Source: Schizochytrium sp. TIO01
Lineage: Eukaryota > Sar > Bigyra > Thraustochytrida > Thraustochytriidae
NCBI GenBank assembly: GCA_004764695.1
Contig: SMSO01000034.1
Span: forward strand, 2,426,501-2,490,500
Length of the DNA: 64,000 nt
Direction of reading: 5' to 3'
Every line of letters starts with the position of its first letter. The first letter of the stretch is position 1. Below are positions 22,064 through 34,266 of the stretch, piece by piece. The position numbers were made by a program, and so were the translations under genes. The notes beneath the pieces are model-generated. The model was not told the DNA's origin, searched no databases, and was given only the letters and a program-made list of their open reading frames with translations.

Positions 22064-25000
22064 ATGGAGATTACTCCAATAGGGGACGATGAGGATATTG
22101 AGCTTGTGCTGCGACTAGTGCGCAAAGTATCCAATCTGCTGCATAGTGCGAGAACCTGCAAGCACAAGGCTTCTCATCTTGAAATGCTTGTGGAGAAATT
22201 ATCTCGGAAACTTGAACAGCCCCAGGCCGGAAACATTGACACCCTAGTTCTTGAGGCGACGCTGCGCGAAATCATTGCCATTTTGCAACCTTACTTTATT
22301 GAGACGCGAGGGCCTGCCAGCGTCATCCTAACACTTTTGCATAGCCGTCAGGCTTATCAAGCTCTGCTTGATGCCGAAGACCGTATATTTACAATGCTCA
22401 AAGTCTGTCAGCTCAGCCTGGGTGATCTGCATCGAAGACCCGAGAAGGATATAGATCATCGAGATATTGAAGACGACCATAGCTTACTTACACAGCTTCT
22501 CGAACAACGTATCGAAAAGGGCTCCTACAGTGAACATGATTTACAGATCGTTATAGAGCTCTTAGAGAAGCAACACGGTGTTGATACCATTTCTGTTCTT
22601 GATAGATCGTATGGCACACGACGTGAATGTCAAGCTATGCAAGCGTTGTTTGCCTATTTACTTAAAGAGCAACGCTACGAAATTGCTACTCTTTCAAGAG
22701 AGAGTATACTCAAAATTGACACAAGCAATACTCTGGGCCACGGTCATTTTGGGCAAGTATTGCAAGGTGCTATCGTTGATGACTTGGGCATCAGGTTTAG
22801 TGTTGCTCTCAAACGTGTACGTCCATCAAGGGACTACCTCCCATTGCATGAGCAAAGATCACTTCTTCTTGAGGCAGAACTGTCGCGTGGCCTCAAACAT
22901 AAGAACCTTGTCAATTTTCACGGTAGTTCTGTTGTGGATGGGCATTTATATCTTGTCATGGACCTCTGTGACTTTTCTCTAGATGACTTACTATATGATG
23001 CTGGAGCTCGAGGGCCAACTAAGCTTTTGATCAAAGACAAAGAAGCAATACTACGAGGTATCGCTCGCGGATTATCTTACCTTCATAACAAAGGCATTAT
23101 TCATTGTGATCTAAAGCCGACTAACGTTTTGCTTAGAGCGGATCTTGGACTTGTTAAGTTATCGGGTTTTGGTCTCAACACATTTAACTCCAATGCAGCC
23201 TTAGTTGGCACACCTGCATACAAAGCACCTGAAGTGATTCAAGCCCCAGCACGCTGGACCAAGCAAGCTGATATATATTCTTTTGGAATGGTCATGTGGG
23301 AGATCTACCATGAACGGTGCCCCTTCTCATCTCTGCATACGGCGACCGATCTTGAAGCTCGTGTTCTGAACGGTGATCGGCCCATTCTTAACCTTCCCGA
23401 TGATAAGTCAGCCATAGATATAGTTGAAATGATCGAAGAATGCTGGGAACATAATCCTTGGGACCGACCACTTGCTTCTGAAGTTCTCAAGAAACTTGAG
23501 AACCGTCGCTTTCGAAACAGGAAACGAGGCTCAGTGAAAATAATTCAAGGCTTAATGGCGACAATGACCAAGAACAGAAGCCACAATGATCGAGAGTCTG
23601 CTCGTGTAGAAAGTATAGACATTGTACAATATCTATTGCAGGACCTTGTCGACGACACTGGTCTGTATGGCCGTTTACATACATTAAAGGCTCTGCATGC
23701 GGGCTTGAAACAAGAAAGAAATGCTCTAATATCTGACGACCTTCGTGCAGAGGTCAGGAGTCGGGGAGTTACCTTGCAAATAAGCAAATTATTACAAGAG
23801 TTCGACCAAGAACCAGAAGTATACTGTCATGCTTTGTGGGTTCTTTATTATGCTCTCACAGGCAGCAGTGATACAATTTCTTTTCGTGAAGCGGCAGTAC
23901 AAGACTACCACATTGTTGAGACTACGTTAGTGCTAATGCATGACCACTACGATAATGCGGATTTGTTAGCTGCTGCGTTAGGTGTTTTCCAGAACCTCTT
24001 GCATGCATCTGAGCGTAACACCGAAATATTGGGGCAAGGGCTTGACGTCGGATCTGTCATTGTCGATGCTATGCAAGATCATCCAGAGCACCAGGGTATT
24101 CAAGAGCACGGATGCGGTGCACTTTGGAAGCTAGCAACAAACGAGCGTAATCGAGAATTACTTGGACTAGAATTAGATGCAGGGTTTGTGGTCCTGGCTG
24201 CGATGCAAAATCATAGTTCTCAAGATTTACTCCAAGAAAATGCCTGCGGTGCGCTCTGGAACCTTGCAATAAACACAAAATATTGCAAAATTCTTTGCCA
24301 TAAGTACAATGTCACTGAGATAATTACTCAAGCTATGGACGTTCATAGATTCCAAGCCGGAGTGCAAGAACAAGCATGTGGCGCACTTTGGCACCTCGCA
24401 CGAAATGGTACTAACAACAAGAAGCTTTTGATAAAGGACCCCTCTATTGGACATGCTCTTGTGAAAGCAATGCAGACACACCAAAGCAACACTAATATTC
24501 AACGACTAGCTTGTACAGTCATCTGGAATCTAGCAGTCGATGAAACAAATTGTGAGCTTCTTGGTCAAGATCTTAATATTGGTGTGGAGATCATCGCTGC
24601 CATGCAAAAGCACCGATCAAATGCCCTCTTGCAACAACACGCCTGTATTGCACTACGTAATTTAGCTGTGAATCCGTATAACCAAGCATTACTTGGGCTA
24701 GAGCTTAAAGCTGGAGCAGCGATCATGTTTTCAATGCAAGCGCACTGGAGCAACGCGAAAGTGCAAGAGACTGCCTGTATGGCTCTGTGGAACCTTGCCT
24801 GGGATACACAAAATCAAGATTTATTTACGCAGCAGTTGAATATTGGAGAGACGCTTGTACTTACTATGCGTAAACACCCAGACAATGTTGGTGTGCTCGA
24901 AAACGCATGTTCTGCTTTACGAAATTTGGCTGCAAATATGCATCATAAAGAAAATATAGCTCAAGAGGTTTTGTCGGTTATGCAAAAACATCTAACATAT

Positions 25001-26101
25001 GCTGGCATTCAAGAACAAGGTTGCGCCGTGCTACGCAACCTTGCAGCTAAGGAAGAACTTGAGAAGGTGATAGGCGATATTGATGGTCTTGTAAAGATTA
25101 TAATCAGGACCCTGCAGACCCATCGATTCGACTCAGGCGTACAAGAGAATGCTTGTGCGGTCTTACGTAACATAGAAATGACGGTTAAAAATCAAGAGAT
25201 TCTTGGTCAAACTCTCAATGTTGGCCAAGAATTAGTTGTAACAATGCAAACACATCGTCAATGTGCTGCTGTGCAAGAGAATGCTTGTGCCGTGATACGT
25301 AATCTTGCGATGAATGCTCAGAACAAAGAAATCCTTTGTCAACAGCTTAGCGTGGGATACGAAATTATAATGGCCATGCAAATTCATCTTAAGGATGCTG
25401 GGGTACAAGAGCAGGCTTGTGCCGCTCTTCGCAACCTTGCTGTGAATGCTCGAAATCAAGAAATTCTAGGTGGCGAGCTCAATGTAGCTGACGAACTCAT
25501 AGAAGTCATGCAAGCGCATCGAGACTGTGCAGTTGTACAAGAGCATGCTTGCGCTACGATTCGGAACCTTTCTTGGAATGCGCGTAACAAGGAGATTATT
25601 GTGCAAGAATCGCAGACAGCCAGAGAGATTATCATTGCAATGCAACGCCATTGGAACAACGCAGAATTGCAACGATTGGCCTGCACTGCCCTTCGCAACC
25701 TTGCTGCAAATAGTGAAAATCAAAGGATTCTTGGTCAAGAGCTCAACGTTTGTGATGAAATTGTAGTAGCTATGCAGGCTCATCGTGACAACGCTGCCGT
25801 GCAGCGCCTCGCGTGCGGAGCTCTGAAAAGTTTAGCCAAGAATGCACGCAATTCTAAACTTCTTTGTCGCGAGCTCAACATTGGCAAGGTTCTTGCTACA
25901 GCTATGCACGCTCACCCATACAATGCAGAGGTGCAAGAAAATGCTTGCCGAACTTTGCGAAATTTGGCGCAGCACAGTAAGTCTAGAGATTCCCTGCGGA
26001 GGCAAGGTGTGTTAGATGAAATCAAGCGGGCCATGGATAGATTTCCTGCGCTTCGTTCCCCACCGGAAGCGCTCCAGAGATTGTCTTCCTTCTCAACCTA
26101 A
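22064..26101 (+). CDS. Helical-bundle / TKL pseudokinase / 16 armadillo repeats (paralogue 1)
   Basis: 1345 codons from ATG 22064, chosen over the in-frame ATG at 21956 because here the N-terminus aligns with both paralogues. Residues 1-120 form a helical bundle with the shared pattern TCKHKASHL. The kinase domain spans about 220-480: glycine loop GHGHFG at 225-230, VALK lysine 250, catalytic loop HCDLKPTN at 347-354 (HRD changed to HCD) and GFG at 368-370 where DFG is expected. Loss of the magnesium-binding Asp predicts a pseudokinase. A linker shared with the paralogues follows, then 16 repeats of about 42-44 residues at about 635-1330 with the core ACxALRNLAxN, read as armadillo-like helices. 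No introns, signal peptide or membrane segment. Likely a cytoplasmic regulator or scaffold. The repeat array is the longest of the three copies. Confidence 0.92.
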   Translation: MEITPIGDDEDIELVLRLVRKVSNLLHSARTCKHKASHLEMLVEKLSRKLEQPQAGNIDTLVLEATLREIIAILQPYFIETRGPASVILTLLHSRQAYQALLDAEDRIFTMLKVCQLSLGDLHRRPEKDIDHRDIEDDHSLLTQLLEQRIEKGSYSEHDLQIVIELLEKQHGVDTISVLDRSYGTRRECQAMQALFAYLLKEQRYEIATLSRESILKIDTSNTLGHGHFGQVLQGAIVDDLGIRFSVALKRVRPSRDYLPLHEQRSLLLEAELSRGLKHKNLVNFHGSSVVDGHLYLVMDLCDFSLDDLLYDAGARGPTKLLIKDKEAILRGIARGLSYLHNKGIIHCDLKPTNVLLRADLGLVKLSGFGLNTFNSNAALVGTPAYKAPEVIQAPARWTKQADIYSFGMVMWEIYHERCPFSSLHTATDLEARVLNGDRPILNLPDDKSAIDIVEMIEECWEHNPWDRPLASEVLKKLENRRFRNRKRGSVKIIQGLMATMTKNRSHNDRESARVESIDIVQYLLQDLVDDTGLYGRLHTLKALHAGLKQERNALISDDLRAEVRSRGVTLQISKLLQEFDQEPEVYCHALWVLYYALTGSSDTISFREAAVQDYHIVETTLVLMHDHYDNADLLAAALGVFQNLLHASERNTEILGQGLDVGSVIVDAMQDHPEHQGIQEHGCGALWKLATNERNRELLGLELDAGFVVLAAMQNHSSQDLLQENACGALWNLAINTKYCKILCHKYNVTEIITQAMDVHRFQAGVQEQACGALWHLARNGTNNKKLLIKDPSIGHALVKAMQTHQSNTNIQRLACTVIWNLAVDETNCELLGQDLNIGVEIIAAMQKHRSNALLQQHACIALRNLAVNPYNQALLGLELKAGAAIMFSMQAHWSNAKVQETACMALWNLAWDTQNQDLFTQQLNIGETLVLTMRKHPDNVGVLENACSALRNLAANMHHKENIAQEVLSVMQKHLTYAGIQEQGCAVLRNLAAKEELEKVIGDIDGLVKIIIRTLQTHRFDSGVQENACAVLRNIEMTVKNQEILGQTLNVGQELVVTMQTHRQCAAVQENACAVIRNLAMNAQNKEILCQQLSVGYEIIMAMQIHLKDAGVQEQACAALRNLAVNARNQEILGGELNVADELIEVMQAHRDCAVVQEHACATIRNLSWNARNKEIIVQESQTAREIIIAMQRHWNNAELQRLACTALRNLAANSENQRILGQELNVCDEIVVAMQAHRDNAAVQRLACGALKSLAKNARNSKLLCRELNIGKVLATAMHAHPYNAEVQENACRTLRNLAQHSKSRDSLRRQGVLDEIKRAMDRFPALRSPPEALQRLSSFST

Positions 26102-28481
26102 AATGAAAAGATTCGCCATTCATATACTAAAGAGCCTACTTTGTGCCACATCTTTCTTGCCTCTTCCAAGAGAACGGCAACTTTTTTCATCAGCCGTACA
26201 TGCGTGCAGATTCGAGTGGCCTGTACTCGAACCACAAGGACAAAGGTCTAGTCTTTAAAGGCCAGGCATGGTAGCGTCTGGCAGCCACTGATTTCGAGAC
26301 ATTGGCATGACAAAACAGCTGTCGCAGAACTTCTCACAGCATAGACAAAGAATCTTTTGACTCTATCCTTGCTGCAGTAGGCGTAGTAGTGATCGAAGGT
26401 TAAGCCTCGTACTTGTAGCATTCTGATGGTCATCACCCTCGCTAGATTAGGAACAAAAGAGGTCTCACGACCTTTCATTTGCTGATTGCTTTGGTGGTAC
26501 GTGCTACTTGCTGTCTGCCTCTGGGCCACTGGGCCTCCCCTTGTGGGTCTTGGCATTCGCATTCTAGATAGCGAGCCCATGCTCTCTTTACTGGCGATTT
26601 CGAGCCCCATTCACAATCATGACTAAAAATGACCATGACGATGATGGATCTTCACTGTGCAATTGTTTTGCGCTCTGCTGTGACTGTGACGTTGGCGAAC
26701 CATCCTCGAACGATGCCTCCGAAAGGGTGTCGTGAACCAAGATTCGTTCAATTGCCTTTAGGCGTTAATTGCCGAGCTGTCTCCACCACATGGAACAGCC
26801 AAGGACCTTCTAACTGCCCCCAATCATTCGCAACTTAGGCGAGAGTGAGGCTGTTACGAAGTAAAATGAAGGACTTCGTCGCAGCACGTATCGATCGCAG
26901 CACGTATCGATCGCAGCATTTAATAATCACAGCATGTCAAAATCATAGTGAGGAAATTCTGCGCATCTTGGAGAGCGGACCATCTCGGCATCAGGCGAGA
27001 GAGCAAGCTCGTTGATCACATCCTGCTCAGCGTCGAGTGCTTGGGATTGCTTTGCTTTTCTTTCAAATTGGTTGCGCAAATAATCATGAAAGACTGTTTC
27101 ATCGATTGCAGCCTGGCCATCATCGTGTACGAGATTGGCTTGGCCGAAATCGCATCTTCCGACGAAAGGCTGAGAAGAATGAAGCGGTTCTCAAAACCAA
27201 CAAGAGCACAGAATTTGCAGGCGTCGCATTTTGGCTTTTTGCGAATACCTTCAGGCCTCGCCTCCTGCTCTGCACGTTCCAGTGCCGGACCTCGCAGAAT
27301 CTGCGCGAGCCAGCTGGAAACCGCATTGAGTTCGACGGTCGGTCTTTATGATTCTATTCAAGGACTTCCATGATATAACAACTCCCTGTGATTTCATTTC
27401 TATTGAGCGAGTACCGCCCAAGCTACGACTACCGTGACGAAGCCAGATATTTCCATCGCTGGCTCATTCATTCACAGCTGCGCAATTGCCTCTCTGCAGC
27501 TGCACTTATGGAGAGAGAAAGGTGACCAATCACCCAGCTGATGGTAGGATTAAGGCAACAAGTCTTCCGCAGTCTTCGCAGCTGTGTCCCTCCAAGTTTT
27601 GGTTTAGTAAATTCAGACTCTGTGCTTAGTTAGGTAAACTTTAGCATTTGGGTCTTTCGCAGAGAGTTTTTCTGAAGCCTTGGCCCCTTCAAGCTCTATC
27701 GAATTTGATTTTCCAATTCGCCACAGCCATTTCGTTCAGTGGGTGCTAAATGAATGCTCCTGACACACATTTCCAGTTGAGCAACTACCTCGACATTGCA
27801 GTTGCTTCGATGTAATGTAAGACTTCGTCTACGAAGCCCAAAGATACAATTCAAGCCTCGTAATTTCAGATCCCAAGATGCTCCCAGCTCTAGGAGCTGC
27901 AAAGTCTCTCCGAAAGCTCGTTTGCGAGCTGCTCTGTAGCAAGATTCGGACTCAGGTGCATATAGGCTCGGGAGAATATAATTAGTACCGTTACTGTAAA
28001 TATTGCCTCTAGGAGTAAGTCAAGTTATTCCGAGATGGAAAAGAGATGTTAGAAGGTTCAGTTTCTGCACACGTGAAAGTTCTTCTTAACTAAACAAGGT
28101 AGTAGATGAGAGTACCCAGTATATACACTTTTGTTCAAGATGATGTAAGAACTAGCTAAGGTTCAAGAAGTCCCTAAGAGAGCTGATAATTGATAACTAA
28201 TAGTTGTTATGAGAAGAAGAAAGTCGAAGTTGGAATCACTTGTACACGAATTCGTCAAATACAACCTTGAGAGTTGAGACGCCCAAAAATTTTAGGGAAC
28301 TCATGAATGGAATAGATCATAAAACCTGAAAAGTGGGTAGAGAGAGAAAGAACCATGGATATCACGGCAGGGGTGAACGAAAAAAGACAAAAACTAAAAA
28401 GGTCTGCGAGATGGAGCAAAACCCAATCGCAGGGAATCTGCCAACAGCTGGGAAGATACCTAAGTTAAAAACTAAAGAAAG
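26102..28481. other. Intergenic between kinase paralogues 1 and 2
   Basis: About 2.4 kb. Overlapping open frames on both strands at 26248-27373 (up to 141 codons) show no motif and look like non-coding DNA of somewhat higher GC or decayed sequence. A 16-bp tandem repeat lies at 26881-26918. Confidence 0.45.
26881..26918 (+). repeat. 16-bp tandem repeat, 2.4 copies
   Basis: The unit GCAGCACGTATCGATC is repeated twice exactly and then partly, in intergenic DNA. No function is suggested. Confidence 0.85.
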
Positions 28482-30869
28482 ATGGACCCTATATCAACGC
28501 TATCGATGGTCATTCAGCTTGGCCAAAAGGCATCAGAACTTCTCCAGGATGCTAAAACGTGCAGACACAAAGCAGCGCATCTAAAAACCTTGCTTGATGA
28601 ATTCACTTCTCGCGTAGACCAGTTAGAAGATGCTGATGTTGACGTGTCGGTGCTGGAGTCAAACATGCGCGAAATTTATACAATGCTTAAGCCATATTTT
28701 AAGCACAATCGAGGCGTTGCTTCAAACATTATTCGCTTGCTTAACTCAAGGCACACATACGAAGCTCTTTGTGATGCAGAGCAGCGTCTGCAAACAATCT
28801 TGCAAATCTGCGCTATCGACCTTGCCTTACAAAACCGAGCACGAAGCATCGCATCTAGTGTTGATGAAGAGCAGTCTGACACAGAGGAGGCAGATCTTCA
28901 AGAGGACCATGATCACCTTGTTGAAATGCTCGGGGAGCTTCGTGGACAAGGCCGCCTAGATGACAGTCAGATTGACGCTGTCCTGGACTTGAATGAACAC
29001 CAGCAACAAGAACGTCTAAGCATTACTGATGTAATTCAAGGCCGCGTAGGAACCGAGGAGCAAAGCGAAATTGTTAAGTTGCTGCTTAAGCACCACCTAC
29101 AAGAAGAGCATGACGGCATCGTAACTCTAGATAAAAACATGCTTACGTTCAACGACCCAGAAGAAATGCTTGGCCATGGTCGATTTGGCGAAGTTGTTGG
29201 GGGAGTCTTACGAGATGAAGATGGCAAGGAAACCCCAGTAGCAATTAAGCGCGTGCGTCCGTCAAGCGAAGATCAAGAACTCATCGAAGAGAGAGCTCTC
29301 ATTTTCGAAGCTGATGGCTGGCAGGAATTACAACATCCCAACATTGTTTGTCTTTTGGGAGCGTGCATCATTGAAGAAAAGATCCACTTAGTCATGGACC
29401 ATTGTGATCTTTCTTTGCGCGACCTTTTGCGTGAGAGTAGCACAGCTGGGCCGACACAGCTTTCTGATGAAGATAAAGAGACCATTGCGCGCAGCATCGT
29501 TCGCGGTCTAGACTACTTACATGGTCAAGGTGTGATTCATCGCGATTTGAAACCTGCGACTGTACTTCTAAGTGTTGATTTTGGACTGGTTAAGTTGTCT
29601 GGATTCGGCCTCTCAACACGTACAACTATCGGTACAACCGCCGCAGACACTCTCTCAGCTGAGGGAACCTCCCTTTACATGGCTCCAGAAGTGATGACCC
29701 CGCCAGCTCGGTGGACAACTCGTGCAGATATTTATTCTTTGGGCCTAATTTTATGGGAAATCTACAATGCTCAAACACCTTACATGCACGTGGGTTCTGT
29801 CACAGAGCTAGAATCTCGTGTTATGAGTGGTGAACGGCCTTCAATTTCAGAAGAGATTGTCACGTCCAAATGGTTAGTACAGATAATTCAGCAATGCTGG
29901 CAACATGACCCGAAGCAGCGCCCTCGCGCCTCTCGGATACTGAAACGTTTCCTTTCCCGAGGTAAATCCAGTCGGCGCTCCACCCGAATCATTCGAGGTT
30001 TAGTCGCGACCATTACTCGCAGTCGTTTCCAGAGTACTTCCTATGGAGAAGAAAATGAACATATCCAGCAAATGCAAGATCTTCTCCGAGATATTGCCGA
30101 AGCTGAGGATCTTAGTGATACAGGCGAGTCGTTGAAAGCTCTGCATGCTATCCTGCAAAAAGAATATGAGGTTAATCTCTCAGAAAGTGTGCGATCTGAA
30201 GCGTGTACACGAGGTGTTCTTACGCGTATGCGCAGAGTTCTCAGTGATGAGGACTTAGATCCCTCGATTCTTGCCGAGGCAATGTGGATTTTGACCTATG
30301 CGCTTTCCGGAAGAGGAAATGCGATTCTCTTTCGCGAGGCTGCTGTTCGAGACTATCACTTTGGTGAGAGCATTCTTGAAATTCTACGAGGAGATATTGA
30401 AAATGTCGACTTGCAAACCGCAGGGTGCGCTATTTTGATGACCTTGGCTCATTCTCCTGCTCGTAATCAGCAAGTCCTAGGCATAGAACTCAATGCCTGC
30501 CAAGATTTGTATGAGATAATGCAAGCACATCCAAGTAATGCTGATGTTCAGCAGTGGGCATGTGGTGCTTTGTGGAATCTGGCAATGAATTCTTCAAATC
30601 GAGAATTCATGGCTCTTGATCTGAATGTCGGCCAGGTAATTCTCGAAGCGATGCAGTTTCACGAAAAGAATTTAGAGGTTCTTGAGAACGCATGCTGGGC
30701 TTTATACAATCTCGCGCAAGAAGACAGTGTCAAAGAGATTCTCTGCCAACAAGGAGCCGTTGCTGAAGTGCAGATTGCGCATCGAAGATACCCTACGCTT
30801 CGAGCTGCAGATCAGGCTCTTGAAAGGCTTGTTGAAAACCAAATCGAGGTCGTGGAAGGAGAAGTTTGA
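28482..30869 (+). CDS. Helical-bundle / TKL pseudokinase / 3 armadillo repeats (paralogue 2)
   Basis: 795 codons from ATG 28482, intronless. Residues 1-115 are the helical bundle (LGQKASELLQDAKTCRHKA), whose LGQ...C spacing resembles the MLKL four-helix/HeLo-like domain; this is a pattern-level match only. An acidic linker near 128-140 follows. The kinase domain is at about 226-485: GHGRFG at 231-236, VAIK lysine 256, HRDLKPAT at 353-360 with Thr where the metal-binding Asn is expected, and GFG at 374-376 instead of DFG. Two metal ligands are lost while HRD is kept, so catalysis is unlikely but nucleotide binding is possible. Only three armadillo-like repeats are present (about 640-780). It lies 2.4 kb downstream of paralogue 1 in the same orientation, consistent with tandem duplication. 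Confidence 0.92.
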   Translation: MDPISTLSMVIQLGQKASELLQDAKTCRHKAAHLKTLLDEFTSRVDQLEDADVDVSVLESNMREIYTMLKPYFKHNRGVASNIIRLLNSRHTYEALCDAEQRLQTILQICAIDLALQNRARSIASSVDEEQSDTEEADLQEDHDHLVEMLGELRGQGRLDDSQIDAVLDLNEHQQQERLSITDVIQGRVGTEEQSEIVKLLLKHHLQEEHDGIVTLDKNMLTFNDPEEMLGHGRFGEVVGGVLRDEDGKETPVAIKRVRPSSEDQELIEERALIFEADGWQELQHPNIVCLLGACIIEEKIHLVMDHCDLSLRDLLRESSTAGPTQLSDEDKETIARSIVRGLDYLHGQGVIHRDLKPATVLLSVDFGLVKLSGFGLSTRTTIGTTAADTLSAEGTSLYMAPEVMTPPARWTTRADIYSLGLILWEIYNAQTPYMHVGSVTELESRVMSGERPSISEEIVTSKWLVQIIQQCWQHDPKQRPRASRILKRFLSRGKSSRRSTRIIRGLVATITRSRFQSTSYGEENEHIQQMQDLLRDIAEAEDLSDTGESLKALHAILQKEYEVNLSESVRSEACTRGVLTRMRRVLSDEDLDPSILAEAMWILTYALSGRGNAILFREAAVRDYHFGESILEILRGDIENVDLQTAGCAILMTLAHSPARNQQVLGIELNACQDLYEIMQAHPSNADVQQWACGALWNLAMNSSNREFMALDLNVGQVILEAMQFHEKNLEVLENACWALYNLAQEDSVKEILCQQGAVAEVQIAHRRYPTLRAADQALERLVENQIEVVEGEV

Positions 30870-33648
30870 AGGTTTTTTCTTGGCGAGGTGCTTTGAGTTA
30901 GTTTCATGCGCTTCAGAGCACTTCCTTTTTTCTCGAATCCCTTCGTCAACTGCCCTGCAGCATAGATTCGGACATGTCAAGTAGAAGATCATAGACTTTA
31001 CAAAATAAGCAATTGAGCATAAAATAAAAATGTTTTAGTATGTACAATAGTATGATTTACGGTCTGGGATTTTGCTTTGACCAACATTTTAGCAAGCTCC
31101 TTAAGTTTCCTTCAATTTCCCCGATCCAAACATTAAACATATTTATTGTTTTACTCCAAGATTGCGGGATGCGTATGAATGAACTTTTGGACTACTTGCT
31201 CATTTGAAAAGTAGTTGTCCTGATACATAGCAGCTTTCGCAATCACACGGAGTCTGATGACTCAGATCATCCTTCTTAAAACTAGCCATGGTTATGATAC
31301 TACTGAATTAGAAACTGCTGAACCGGGTGAAGTGGTGATCTTGTTTATCATATTTGCGATGCCCTGGCATTCAAATTTACAGAGTAAAGAGATTATTCAG
31401 CTGCTGTATCGCTAATGGCAAGCTTTGTTGATGGTTTCAGACCGTCAAGTTAGATTTATATAATTCAAACATCATCGTGTCTGAAATCTTCGTTAGAGAT
31501 CATGCAGCATATCTGCCAAGTAACACGTATATGTTGGTTCAAGAAAAGAGCACCTTGATTTTTCAGCATTGTCCATTCTCAGATCAGGATAAATTGACCA
31601 ATTGAATAATTGCATCGGGGTCGAATTCAGATATATATGCTAGTAGGGGAGAATGGGACATGATGCTGACGGCAAGGTGACTTAGTTCACAGCAAATGAG
31701 TAGAAAGCTCCGCTGCCATTCTGTCCAGCACCAGTTACGGTTCATGGCCCACTGCAGTAGCCGTTCTGTATTACTTTTGTCATCTGTGCTGCTCTTGACA
31801 TCCTCCTTTTTAGTTCTCGCAATGCTTGCCCGCTCTCGCCATTATTCTTCGAATCAGTACACTCATCTTCGAAACTAACAGCCATTCCAAACTTTGCATG
31901 TACTTTGTTCAGGTCTTTCGCCCGCAGGACGTTGATCGCATGCAAGGAAGAAGCACAGCAAATTGCAGTACTTCTGTACGCGGCGCAGAATGTATTCAAT
32001 CGGCCGAAAAGGCTGATCCAGCTCGGTAAAGGTGCACACATTTTGTCATTAAAACTACGTCGTGAAGTTCAAGTTTTTATATATAATCAAGCGTTCGGGG
32101 CGAATAAAAGTTAAATCTTACCGATCGTTCGAGGAAGGGATTAAGTTTATTGCCAGTGCGTTTGAACGGGCGTATGCTCCAGAAATCGTACACTGCAGAC
32201 TGTTCTTCAATCTTTATTTCCAAATATCTGGGGTGAAAAAAAAACTTAAAAAAAACTATAAATTGAACCAGAATCGTTTCTGGGGTGGCTGCTGAAGAAG
32301 ATTCAGGTTCTGAGGAGAGCAGACATCGCGGTAATGGGTGGCCAGATCTAGCTTAGTAAGGGTGGTGCGTCTGTCTCTAGGGCGGCGCGCATTTTTGCGA
32401 GGGTGCGGCTCTGAAGGGTCGGCCTCAGTCTCTCCTGGTTTGCGGTCTTCGAAAAGTAGCGTCTGGTGATTTGAAAGCCGCACCTTGCCGCGTTTTCTTT
32501 TCATTTCTGTTTTTCTTTTTCAAAGTGGGATGCGCTCGAAGAGTTTTAGCGAGCATGCACATAATAAGTAAGCACGTGTCAAAAGGTAATTTAATCTTGG
32601 GAGCCAACCTTTCGAGAGCGAGCTAAGTCAAGCTACATAACTGCTTCAACTTCTGTGTGAGCACGTGAAAGAGCTTATAAAAGAGGATTTGGATGGAGCT
32701 CAGAAATTTGCAAATCGGGACCTTGAGCTGAACACGCACGCTCCCAAGATTCTGTACTGGAGACGGGGGAAATTACTACTCGCAAATAGTTTTCGGTAAT
32801 TCTGCGTCCAGTCGCCACTTGAGGGACGAACGAAGCGCTTCTTGGTAAAGACGACGCACTGGAGATTCGAATCGAAGTATATGGAAATCTAAACGTGTAG
32901 CTACCACCAATTTGAGTATTTGTAAACGATAGAAAGCTTCCCTCAGAAATTCCCGTTGCTTAGAGTATTTAATTGAAAGTGTCTAGCTACGAATAAATAT
33001 AGAGTCCATTGCAATCTTTCTGATAGTGTGGTTTCCAATCGGCATGAATATCTTATAGAGCGTAAAATGACCTTAACTTTAACGTGCTAATGTTTTTTAA
33101 AATCGGAAATCAAACAAAACTTCACAGATTCGCATTCTGAAACTAGCATTTTGGTCAAAAGTACAATAATGAAGTTGGTCTTGCAGATCCATAAAGATCA
33201 TTTTGTCAGCATCTGGAAGCGTGAATCATGCTGCTTATGAAAACGAGCCTAACGAAACGAGCCATTGTCTATTTACAAATTAGCCACAGACGAATAATAG
33301 CATAATTATTTTTTAAAGTAGATATATGTAGGAGTTTGTGACTCAACAAAACATTTAGACTTTAAGTATAGAGTAGGTCGATTACTCTATCATGCAAAAG
33401 GGCCACTTTGTCGAGACGATTGAAGGATCTTCAGTTTTAAGCAGTAAGTAACCTTCCAGATATAATATCGTCCAGCCATTTGTAGCACCCTTGAGCAAGC
33501 TCGATTTACTGTACAAGCTCATCTTTCTTTTTCTTGTCTCTTTTGGTAAAGATTTCAGGGGTAGGTAGTGTGTACCTTTGTAGGATATATTTGATATTCT
33601 CCCGAAGGTTACTCAGTACCGCATATAATTTTTGATAATAAATAAATA
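30870..33648. other. AT-rich intergenic stretch, no supported gene
   Basis: Only short overlapping open frames are present (for example 31742-32114 on both strands). No motif, RNA gene or mobile element was recognised. Confidence 0.5.
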
Positions 33649-34265
<617 letters not shown>

Positions 34266-34266
<1 letters not shown>
